Below, piece after piece: positions 1 to 5,753 of a stretch of 9,389 bases of DNA (the stretch's first letter is position 1; each line of letters begins with the position of its first letter). This DNA comes from Christensenella sp. UBA3770 (GTDB taxonomy: Bacteria; Bacillota; Clostridia; Christensenellales; CAG-1252): contig DFFS01000023.1 in the NCBI GenBank assembly GCA_002371075.1, positions 1 through 9,389 on the forward strand, read 5' to 3'. A model generated the notes under the pieces. It was given only the letters and a program-made list of their open reading frames with translations. It searched no databases and was not told where the DNA came from. The position numbers and the translations under genes are program-made.

Positions 1-1289
1 TCCTGCTCCATCAAAAGGGAGATCGCCTTGCCGCTTGAGTTTGTGGACGGCGCTTGCGAATACTTCATAAGGTCGCTGACGCCGCTGATCAAGGTGAATT
101 CCTCAAGGAGCCTATCCTCCTCACGGATAAGTTCCACGGGGACGCTTCCGATCTCCAACATCTGCGGCATCCTGCCGCCCTGTCTGACGATCAGCACCTT
201 GCCCGGCGAAAGCCCGTCTTCTTCCAAGTTTTCAACGTCAACACTGCCGTCCTCCACCGCAAGCACGCCCATCGTCATTCTGTTAAGGTACTCGTGTTTG
301 CGATTTTTAACGGCGTTAAACGCACGCTGAATGGGGATCATTCTTTCCACGATCGACGTGCCGAAGAAACACCCCGGCGCAATGATCGCCGTCTGTTTTG
401 CAAAGGGATAACCGCGGCGTCCGTCCTCCTTGTTTACGTACGGAAGATCGCCGTCAAAGACGACCGTATCCCCCGCCAAGATCACAAGCCTGCCGTTCGG
501 ACGGTCCGCAGTGGGCGCCTCGTAGCGCTCGATGACCATCGCGTGGTTGTCAAGGGCGGCGTCGGACATGCCCTGCACGAAACCGCTGTAACCGAGCCCT
601 CCGATCGTGCTACCGCCCGTCACGGTAAAGCCGCTGATCTCCTGCTTGGGGACGTCAACGCCCCATTTATCCTTGATCTCATCCACCGAATACGCCTTGG
701 CGTGGATCAAACTTCTGCAGTCTTCCACGTTCATATTCGTCACGCTGTCGGGATAAACCTCAAAGGGCGGCACGACCTCGATGCGAACGTCGCCGTCGAA
801 AATGTCCCCCTCCTTTGTCCTGCCGATGCGCCTGCCGCAATCTCTGTCCCAAACCACTTTGTAAAAGGACGTGCCCGTCACTTCGCTCCACATACACGCT
901 TCATTGATGGTCTTTTGCAAGTTGACCTCGTTAAAGACGGAGGAAAGGATCTTGGTGGAAAACGCCGCGCTTTGCTTGTCGCTGTCGTCTGCCGTCAACG
1001 GGCGTACGGACATTCCCATCTTGATCGAAGACAGCTTGGAAATGCGCGTTTCCAACACCGTTGCGGTGTGATTGTACACCTCGCGCTGTTGCCAGAAATA
1101 CTGTTTGCCGTAGTCCTCGATCTGTCCGTTTTGACCGATCTCGCAATGCTGGTTTCCCAAAAAGTAATTGAGGTTGAGCCGCCACTGCAACTCCAAACTC
1201 TTTCTTTCCTCCCTGCGCTTTTCAAAGTCGCGCTTGATCTCGGCGACAAGCTCTTTGTTCTCTTGCTCTGCGTTTTTAAAGTTCTTCAT
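1..1289 (-). CDS. phage portal protein, P22-like (3' end beyond window)
   Basis: Portal proteins form the dodecameric ring at one capsid vertex through which the terminase motor pumps DNA. The reading frame is open from ATG 1289 to the left edge, giving 429 residues with no stop, so the C-terminal part is missing. Visible features are a charged N-terminal helix (residues 5-35), a VVPPFEVYPDS segment at 172-182, a GTSIVERMIPIQ segment at 310-321 followed by a basic helix, and ISGVSDLMK (401-409) plus SSGKAISLLMEQ (418-429). These resemble P22-type portals from gut Firmicutes phages. The start is supported by AAGGAGG ending about 7 bases upstream. It overlaps the preceding small gene by 14 bp, which suggests translational coupling in a late operon. 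Family assignment is from recalled motif similarity and gene order (terminase then portal); no search was run. Confidence 0.85.
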   Translation of the reverse strand, partial: MKNFKNAEQENKELVAEIKRDFEKRREERKSLELQWRLNLNYFLGNQHCEIGQNGQIEDYGKQYFWQQREVYNHTATVLETRISKLSSIKMGMSVRPLTADDSDKQSAAFSTKILSSVFNEVNLQKTINEACMWSEVTGTSFYKVVWDRDCGRRIGRTKEGDIFDGDVRIEVVPPFEVYPDSVTNMNVEDCRSLIHAKAYSVDEIKDKWGVDVPKQEISGFTVTGGSTIGGLGYSGFVQGMSDAALDNHAMVIERYEAPTADRPNGRLVILAGDTVVFDGDLPYVNKEDGRRGYPFAKQTAIIAPGCFFGTSIVERMIPIQRAFNAVKNRKHEYLNRMTMGVLAVEDGSVDVENLEEDGLSPGKVLIVRQGGRMPQMLEIGSVPVELIREEDRLLEEFTLISGVSDLMKYSQAPSTNSSGKAISLLMEQ

Positions 1290-1521
1290 TGGTTTCCCTC
1301 CTTTTTACCGCCTTTTTGATAAGGTTATCGGGGCTTTTGGGGACGATCACTTTGCCGATCGCCTCGTACAGCTTTACCAAGCAATCGTGGCAGAGATACA
1401 AGCCAGCATTCCCAAACAGATGGGATAACGCCCCGTTTCCCGCCGCAATGCGATACTCCGCCAAGTTGCGGCAAAGGTGCATGTCGCACCTCGTTTTTAC
1501 GTTAAGTTTCACAAGATCCAT
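1276..1521 (-). CDS. small phage protein with paired cysteines, putative zinc-binding
   Basis: An 81-residue protein with two cysteine pairs: C12-X4-C17 (H15 between them) and C44-H-D-C47. This spacing fits a small zinc ribbon, and similar short proteins occur in packaging regions of Firmicutes phages, from memory. The C-terminal third is basic (KSPDNLIKKAVKRR, 62-75). No enzymatic motif is visible. The ATG at 1521 has GGAGG about 12 bases upstream. The gene overlaps the end of the preceding gene by 20 bp and the portal start by 14 bp, which argues strongly that it is translated as part of the operon. Its job is unknown; a structural or nucleic-acid contact role is only a guess from the metal-site pattern. 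Confidence 0.7.
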   Translation of the reverse strand: MDLVKLNVKTRCDMHLCRNLAEYRIAAGNGALSHLFGNAGLYLCHDCLVKLYEAIGKVIVPKSPDNLIKKAVKRRETNEEL

Positions 1522-1777
1522 TCTTTTTCATCTCCTCCAATTCTTTTAATAGTCTTTGTTTTTCGCGCTCCAGTTCCTCGTCGGTCATGCTCTCGTAACT
1601 CTCCCCGTTCGAGGTCAATTCCAAATAGGCTTTCAGCGCGGTTATGTCAGGCGGAAAGTGCTTGCTCGTGACCTTTCTCTTTACCACTTCGCCCTCCGGC
1701 GAATACTCAATCGTTTTCTCGGTCGCCGTATATCCCACCGCCTTCTTGTACAATGAATCAGCCAATTTTTTATCCAT
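1502..1777 (-). CDS. terminase small-subunit tail-like protein
   Basis: A 91-residue protein. Residues 1-50 carry a pattern seen in the C-terminal part of many phage small terminase subunits: a KKAVGYTATEK stretch, an acidic-basic beta hairpin (EYSPEGEVVKRKV), then PPDITALKAYLEL (about residues 43-55). The remainder is a charged helix (MTDEELEREKQRLLKELEEMKK). The N-terminal helix-turn-helix of a full TerS is absent, and the gene lies downstream of terL instead of upstream, so calling it the true TerS would go too far. ATG 1777 is preferred over the upstream TTG at 1798 because AAGGAGA lies 4-5 bases before it and the longer form would run into the terminator-like hairpin. It is followed with a 20-bp overlap by the cysteine-pair gene. 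Confidence 0.6.
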   Translation of the reverse strand: MDKKLADSLYKKAVGYTATEKTIEYSPEGEVVKRKVTSKHFPPDITALKAYLELTSNGESYESMTDEELEREKQRLLKELEEMKKNGSCET

Positions 1778-1799
1778 AACTCTCCTTGTCCGCCGCAAG

Positions 1800-1845
1800 A
1801 AAAAAGTCCCTACGCACTCCCTTAAAAGGGATTTTGTAAGGACTT
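1800..1845 (-). terminator. imperfect hairpin plus T tract between terL and the next gene
   Basis: On the minus strand AAGTCC (1845-1840) pairs with GGACTT (1809-1804). Inside, TCCCTT (1831-1826) pairs with AAGGGA (1823-1818) around a two-base loop, with partial pairing between the two blocks. The hairpin is followed by six T (1805-1800). The structure begins at the terL stop codon (1846-1844). It has the form of an intrinsic terminator but lies inside an apparently single operon, so it may be a partial terminator, attenuator or mRNA-stabilising end. Confidence 0.55.
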
Positions 1846-3280
1846 ATCTCTTGTGATAGCCCCGACGGATCAATTTGTTTTTGTAGCGCGCCTGAATGGG
1901 CTCCTTTTCCTTGCCCGGGGGATGGGCGCGCGGTTTGCTCATAAGGTAATATCTCAGTTCGTCCATTGCGTGGTCGTCCGCCTTGATCGGCGCGTCTCCG
2001 TTTCCCCAATAGTAGCCTTTGATCTCGCGGATCATGTTGACGCAGTTTTTGAAGATCACGATGCGCGGCGGGCGCGCTTTGAAATAGCTTTTGACCTGCG
2101 CTATCCCCGACCAAAGATCCTTGTCCACCGACGTGTCGCATAGGATCCCCTTTTCGTAAAACAGGTCCGCCACCGACTTTAAGGACGAAAGCGTTCGTTG
2201 ACCTGCCGCGCTGTCGATGATGCACTTCAAGCGCCCTTTTTGATCGCGGTGCCACCCCAGTTCCTCCGCGATGGCTTTGATGCGCGCGGCGTGATGATCC
2301 ACGTCCCTGCCGCTCTCGTAATGCTCGGCGATCACGTAAACGTTGCCGTCGAAGTCCACCGCGTAAAAGTGACAGGACAGCGGGTTGTGGAGCCCCGGGT
2401 CCACCGAGATGTTGTCATACCACTCCCGCGGAACGGGAAAGGGATCAACGACGTGAATGCTCTCGTCAAACTCGGGATAGACCAAGCCGCCCTCGTCGCC
2501 GAACTTTCCGTAGCGGCGGCTTTCCACGCTTTCCTTGTCAAAAGCGTTTGTCAGAAGGTCGATCTCGGCGGGATCGAGATACGGGTTATCAGCCCATTCC
2601 ATCGTTTCCGACCAAACCTCGGGGTTGTTGCGTTTGTTCATGTAGATCTCGTCGTACACCCACGTGCGCCCCTTGAGCGGGGTCATGGTGCCCCAGATCT
2701 CCCCTTTTCGGTCCATCACGCGCATCAGGCATTCCTGATATACGTCGTGCGGAGGCTCCTCGTCGAACCACACGAAATCGAGCGACGCGCCCTGAAACTT
2801 TTCGCGTCCTTGATCGGCGCTTTTGAAACCGATGCGCGACACCCCGCCCAGCGCGTTTTTGATCGTGATCGTATCGATCACGCCCTCCTCCGGGCTGGAC
2901 TTTCTGCCCGATTGCATCGTAACGTCCACGATCCACTCGGGGCGAAGATAGGAGAGGATCTTCATTTGCGATACCTCCCGCTGCACCTCGTACGTGGGCG
3001 AAACGACCCAGCCGCAAACGTCGCGTCTGTTTTTGCGAAAGGGGTGGATCCCTCTGACCCACCAAACCGTTTCCACCGCGCCGCACTCCGTCTTGCCGCT
3101 GCGATTGCCGCCAAACACCCACCTGTTGCGCTTCAGGCACTTGTGAAACGCCATCTGCTTTTGATGGACTTTGTCTTTGTTGTATAAACGGAGTTTGTCG
3201 TTTTGCGCTCGAAACCTTTGCAAACGCTCGATTTCCTTTACCCGCCCGACAAGCTCTTTGATTTTTGTTTTTTCATCCAT
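1844..3280 (-). CDS. terL: phage terminase large subunit (TerL)
   Basis: This 478-residue protein is the packaging motor that translocates DNA into the procapsid and cuts it. The N-terminal ATPase shows Walker A GGNRSGKTE (57-65), Walker B VWFDEE (170-175) with the catalytic glutamate, and the coupling motif TMTP (198-201). The C-terminal RNase H-like nuclease shows the expected acidic residues: D294 in SVDPG, D356 in CIIDSAA, and D436 and D440 in the DHAMDELRYY segment. Length and motif order are complete, so it appears intact. ATG 3280 has AAAGGTGA (3294-3287) six bases upstream. The gene stands 63 bp from the divergent SH3-like gene and is followed by the hairpin at its stop codon, then by the TerS-tail-like gene. 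No conventional small subunit precedes it. The plus-strand ORFs across this gene are antisense shadows. Confidence 0.95.
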   Translation of the reverse strand: MDEKTKIKELVGRVKEIERLQRFRAQNDKLRLYNKDKVHQKQMAFHKCLKRNRWVFGGNRSGKTECGAVETVWWVRGIHPFRKNRRDVCGWVVSPTYEVQREVSQMKILSYLRPEWIVDVTMQSGRKSSPEEGVIDTITIKNALGGVSRIGFKSADQGREKFQGASLDFVWFDEEPPHDVYQECLMRVMDRKGEIWGTMTPLKGRTWVYDEIYMNKRNNPEVWSETMEWADNPYLDPAEIDLLTNAFDKESVESRRYGKFGDEGGLVYPEFDESIHVVDPFPVPREWYDNISVDPGLHNPLSCHFYAVDFDGNVYVIAEHYESGRDVDHHAARIKAIAEELGWHRDQKGRLKCIIDSAAGQRTLSSLKSVADLFYEKGILCDTSVDKDLWSGIAQVKSYFKARPPRIVIFKNCVNMIREIKGYYWGNGDAPIKADDHAMDELRYYLMSKPRAHPPGKEKEPIQARYKNKLIRRGYHKR

Positions 3281-3306
3281 TTCTCGTCACCTTTCGCCCT
3301 CTTGGC

Positions 3307-3335
3307 TCTATACAAAAGCGAAAAGATAGTGTATA
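3307..3335 (-). promoter_or_regulatory. possible weak promoter for terL
   Basis: Reading the minus strand, TATACA (3335-3330) and TATAGA (3312-3307) are 17 bp apart. Transcription would start near 3300, about 20 bases before the terL ATG and upstream of its ribosome binding site. The -10 lacks the conserved final T, so this is weaker than the plus-strand promoter it overlaps. Confidence 0.3.
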
Positions 3336-3337
3336 AT
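3309..3337 (+). promoter_or_regulatory. sigma-A type promoter of the SH3-like gene
   Basis: TATACA (3309-3314, 4 of 6 to consensus), a 17-bp spacer and a perfect TATAAT (3332-3337). The -10 ends six bases before the ATG at 3344, so the transcript is expected to start at or next to the A of the start codon. There is no convincing Shine-Dalgarno sequence between them. Confidence 0.7.
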
Positions 3338-3343
3338 AGGGTT

Positions 3344-4114
3344 ATGAAACGGTTTTTTGCACTTCTTTTCGTCATCGTATTCGCTGCGTCCGCGCTTTTC
3401 TTTTTGCCTGTGGGCGCCGCCGTCGCCGAAGAGGACACCTACCTCTTGATCGATCGCGACAACGTTTCCCTTTACAAAAACACGATGAAGATGGAGGAGT
3501 TGTTTTCCCTTCCCCGCACCTTTTACGTAAAGATACTTGAAGCCAACTACGCCGAAAACTATCATCGCGTGGAGTACAACGGCGTGGAGGGTCTCCTTAA
3601 AACCTCCGCCGTATCCGGGAAGACCGTCACCGGCGTCCAAGACCCCTATTACACGTCCAAAAACGTCTCGGCGCACGTGGGCAGCCACCTTTACAAGCGC
3701 CCCTCTTTTAAGGACAGCGAGGACACGGGCATCAACGCCTACGGTCTTTCGCTGACCTATCTTGGCAAGATCGGCGGCGAAAAGGGCTCGTTTGGCACCT
3801 CCACCTGGTTTGCCGTGCTGTATGCCGAAAACGTCTATTACATCCACTCGGCGATGACCGAGAACCTTGACCTTTTGGAAGCGACCTTTGCCCCCGTGCA
3901 CCCCAACAGCATCGCCGCAAGCGCCGAGGCTGACGAGGGCGGCGAGGAAAGCAAGGCTTCCGACAAAGAAAAGGTCTCTTCCGGCAGCGTTTTGCGCGTT
4001 TTGCTGATCGTGGGAATGTTTGTCCCCATCGTCATCATCCTCGTGGTACTGTTCCGACCTCGGAAAAAGCGTTCCCGCAGTAAAGATAGAGAGGAGGAAG
4101 AGGACGACGATTGA
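3344..4114 (+). CDS. exported membrane-anchored protein with SH3-like regions
   Basis: A 256-residue protein with a signal peptide (residues 1-28: MKR, a long hydrophobic core, then a likely cut after AVA before EED). The outside part has two regions that read like bacterial SH3 folds (about 31-90 with NVSLYKN and GVEGLLKTSAV; about 101-172 with SAHVGSHLYKRP and WFAVLY). A Ser/Glu/Lys linker (190-214), one membrane helix (216-237) and a tail with basic RPRKKRSRSK then acidic EEEEDDD follow. Topology is outside-facing with a short cytoplasmic end. Start at 3344 is chosen over an in-frame upstream ATG (3203) because the signal peptide begins here and the promoter lies inside the longer form. 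It has its own promoter and terminator, opposite in strand to the flanking phage-like genes, as in a moron cassette. It could equally be a host cell-envelope gene. Ligand and function are unknown. Confidence 0.75.
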   Translation: MKRFFALLFVIVFAASALFFLPVGAAVAEEDTYLLIDRDNVSLYKNTMKMEELFSLPRTFYVKILEANYAENYHRVEYNGVEGLLKTSAVSGKTVTGVQDPYYTSKNVSAHVGSHLYKRPSFKDSEDTGINAYGLSLTYLGKIGGEKGSFGTSTWFAVLYAENVYYIHSAMTENLDLLEATFAPVHPNSIAASAEADEGGEESKASDKEKVSSGSVLRVLLIVGMFVPIVIILVVLFRPRKKRSRSKDREEEEDDD

Positions 4115-4613
4115 TCGTCCCTTCTTTTTTCTTTTGCTCGGTTTCGGCGTCGTCTTCTTTGATCACCCTGTTCAGCATGTTTAAAAAGAGCGGCTCGTCC
4201 CCATATTCGCAAAAGATCCGTTTTTTGTCATAGCCCAACTCTTCCATTTGCTTCACAAGCTCGGAAAGCCCTCTTTTGATGTAGCGATAGCAAGTGCGCA
4301 GCGACACGCCATACTTCTCTATCAATTGATTCATAGGAATATTATTTAAATATCTTTGTTTTAATAAGGAAAGCGCGTTGCTCTTGCCCCTTCTGAAAGC
4401 CTCCTCTATCAAAAACTTCATATTATAAACGCCCACCTTTCTTTTCTCGTAGGCGCTGATCCTTTCGTATAATCTCATCTGTTCGCTTGGGAAAATGGCA
4501 TAGAACCCGCTTTCGATACATTCCTCCACGCAACGGTTCAGCGCGTTATATAAATCATCAAGATGAGGATAACATTTTAAAAGCGTCTTAGCCACCAACA
4601 ATTTATCTTCCAT
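4035..4613 (-). CDS. sigma-region-4-like helix-turn-helix regulator, probably phage late-gene activator
   Basis: A 192-residue helical protein. Residues 82-118 look like sigma-70 region 4: a KQRYLNN turn, PMNQLIEKYGVS as the first helices, and LRTCYRYIKRGLSEL as the recognition helix. No sigma region 2 is visible, so it resembles the short sigma-like factors of Firmicutes prophages (ArpU, Xpf, DUF1492 types), placed like them upstream of the terminase. ATG 4613 has a strong AAGGAGG site five bases away. The candidate promoter carries a LexA-type box in its spacer. About the last 26 residues (from 167) are encoded on the antisense of the SH3-like gene and look unrelated to the rest, perhaps because that gene was inserted here. 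No terminator is seen after it, so transcription may run on to terL. A host regulator is the alternative. Confidence 0.7.
   Translation of the reverse strand: MEDKLLVAKTLLKCYPHLDDLYNALNRCVEECIESGFYAIFPSEQMRLYERISAYEKRKVGVYNMKFLIEEAFRRGKSNALSLLKQRYLNNIPMNQLIEKYGVSLRTCYRYIKRGLSELVKQMEELGYDKKRIFCEYGDEPLFLNMLNRVIKEDDAETEQKKKEGTINRRPLPPLYLYCGNAFSEVGTVPRG
4102..4130 (+). terminator. intrinsic terminator of the SH3-like gene
   Basis: GGACGA (4102-4107) pairs with TCGTCC (4115-4120) around a 7-base loop that contains the TGA stop codon. An alternative pairing of GACGAT (4106-4111) with ATCGTC (4114-4119) is possible. It is followed by CTTCTTTTTTCTTTT. The left arm also encodes part of the acidic C-terminus. 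The T tract is present for plus-strand transcription only. Confidence 0.6.
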
Positions 4614-4644
4614 TTGATCCTCCTTTTTACGAATTTGCGATTGA

Positions 4645-4673
4645 GTAATACGAACATTTGTTCACATACACAA
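4645..4673 (-). promoter_or_regulatory. candidate promoter of the HTH regulator
   Basis: On the minus strand TTGTGT (4673-4668), a spacer of exactly 17 bp, then TATTAC (4650-4645). The predicted start near 4638 gives a leader of about 25 bases with the Shine-Dalgarno site in it. Hexamer match is modest (3 and 4 of 6); the good spacing and the operator in the spacer support it. Confidence 0.5.
4651..4663. promoter_or_regulatory. LexA/DinR-type SOS box
   Basis: CGAACATTTGTTC contains the dyad GAACA-TT-TGTTC, matching the core GAAC-N4-GTTC of the Gram-positive SOS operator (B. subtilis type CGAACATATGTTCG). It fills most of the spacer between the -35 and -10 of the regulator promoter, where bound LexA would exclude RNA polymerase. 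This fits induction of the phage-derived genes by DNA damage. Only one site is seen and LexA itself is outside the window. Confidence 0.65.
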
Positions 4674-5015
4674 TATAACACATTTCCAACGAAAGTGGAA
4701 GTGTTTGTGACAACTCTTAAGCCTCAAACGCAAAAATGTAAAATTTGTATTTTTAATAAAAAGGCTGTTTTTAATTTTGAACGGAATGTCGAATTTTTGC
4801 CGTTTTTAGGTTTTTTTACCTCATATTTTTATAATAATGCATTTTTGTACAAAATTTCAACGTTTGTGACACTTTTTTGAAAAATTCCCCTTTGACGCGA
4901 AATGAACCCATTTTGCTTGCTTTTGTTCGTTGGCGTTTTGAACGGCACTCTCGTGTTGTGTTAATTTTACATTTTGAGCATATTTTTCGTTTTTTTATCA
5001 AAACGGTGGTTCCGA

Positions 5016-5753
5016 ATGAAAAAAGGTGAACAAACGCAAACTACCCTTATGCTTACGGTTTTTTTGAGGTCGATCATCACTTATATCTTTTTGCTTTTCA
5101 TCATGCGACTGATGGGCAAACGGCAGCTTTCCGAGTTGCAGCCGTTTGAGTTTGTGATCACGCTGATCGTGGCGGAGCTTGCCTGTATCCCGATGTCGGA
5201 CACATCCATTCCCCTGTCCTATGGGATCATTCCGATGTTCACGCTGTTTATCCTGCACATCTTGATCACCAAACTTGCCAGCAAAAACCACAAGTTCAAT
5301 CGCTTTTTGAACGGCGTGCCCGTGGTGGTCATCTCCCCCAAAGGGATCGACCACCGTTTGCTTGACAAATTGGACATGAACGTGACGGACCTGTTGCACG
5401 CGCTTCGCGCCGCGGGCTACTTTTATCCAAACGAGGTCGCCTATGCGATCATGGAAACGAACGGCACGCTGAGCGTACTTCCCCGCTCCGGGTTTGCGCC
5501 GGCGACGCCAAAGGACCTTTCCGTCAACGTGGACGACAGCGAGCTGCCTTATCCGATCATCTGCGAAGGGGCGTTTTTTTGCGAAAACCTGCTTTTGACG
5601 GGCGTGCCCGAAAAGGAGATCAACGACCTGCTTGAAGCGCATTCCCTTTCCAAAGAGCAGGTTCTTCTGCTGACGATCGACAAACGCAAAAACTACTATC
5701 TGCAACCCTACGTAGGCGACGCAGTCATGGGGGAATCGATATGCGAAGAATGA
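5016..5753 (+). CDS. DUF421 (YetF-type) membrane protein
   Basis: A 245-residue inner-membrane protein of the DUF421 family (YetF, YkjA, YrbG relatives of Bacillus), whose role is poorly defined. Three membrane helices lie at about 12-32, 42-62 and 68-88. The family hallmark RLMGKRQLSELQPFEFVI occupies 31-48. The cytoplasmic part starts with NGVPVVVISPKGI (99-111), then LHALRAAGYFYPNEVAYAIME and GTLSVLP (151-156), all typical of the family. A second subdomain with LLLTGV and LTIDKRKNYYLQPY ends the protein, of usual length. ATG 5016 is chosen over one at 4974 because GGTGG lies about 7 bases before it and the family N-terminus aligns here. The stop codon overlaps the start of the DUF4363 gene by 13 bp, so the two are probably co-translated. 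Confidence 0.9.
   Translation: MKKGEQTQTTLMLTVFLRSIITYIFLLFIMRLMGKRQLSELQPFEFVITLIVAELACIPMSDTSIPLSYGIIPMFTLFILHILITKLASKNHKFNRFLNGVPVVVISPKGIDHRLLDKLDMNVTDLLHALRAAGYFYPNEVAYAIMETNGTLSVLPRSGFAPATPKDLSVNVDDSELPYPIICEGAFFCENLLLTGVPEKEINDLLEAHSLSKEQVLLLTIDKRKNYYLQPYVGDAVMGESICEE

Larger units (their letters stand above)
4614..5015. other. gene-free AT-rich region between phage module and host genes
   Basis: About 400 bp without a credible gene. The right-hand part is very AT-rich, with long T runs. It holds the regulator promoter and LexA-type box (4645-4673), an inverted repeat TTCCA-N7-TGGAA (4684-4700), and two pairs of collinear 10-base repeats about 160 bp apart: GTTTGTGACA at 4703 and 4862, TTTTGAACGG at 4775 and 4936. 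A weak plus-strand promoter for the DUF421 gene may be TTGTGT (4956-4961), 17 bp, CATATT (4979-4984). An 88-codon plus-strand ORF (4614-4880) has no ribosome binding site and a composition typical of AT-rich noise. No integrase, tRNA or clear attachment site was seen. Confidence 0.55.

Noticed and set aside
54..1319. 421-codon plus-strand ORF
   Set aside because: It is antisense to the portal gene, which has recognisable motifs and a good ribosome binding site; its translation is rich in Arg, His and Asp, typical of a GC-biased shadow frame.
1770..2255. 161-codon minus-strand ORF overlapping the end of terL
   Set aside because: Out of frame with terL and covers the hairpin and the ribosome binding site of the next gene; composition is shadow-like.
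2198..3187. 329-codon plus-strand ORF
   Set aside because: Antisense to terL, whose ATPase and nuclease motifs are all intact.
3203..3343. N-terminal extension of the SH3-like protein
   Set aside because: It would bury the signal peptide behind 47 residues and include the promoter in the coding region.
4614..4880. 88-codon plus-strand ORF in the intergenic region
   Set aside because: No ribosome binding site, Phe/Lys/Asn/Thr-rich product as expected from AT-rich non-coding DNA, and it covers the regulator promoter.
4703..4945. Intergenic 10-base repeats as phage attachment sites
   Set aside because: They are both on the same side of the phage genes and do not flank them; no integrase is visible.
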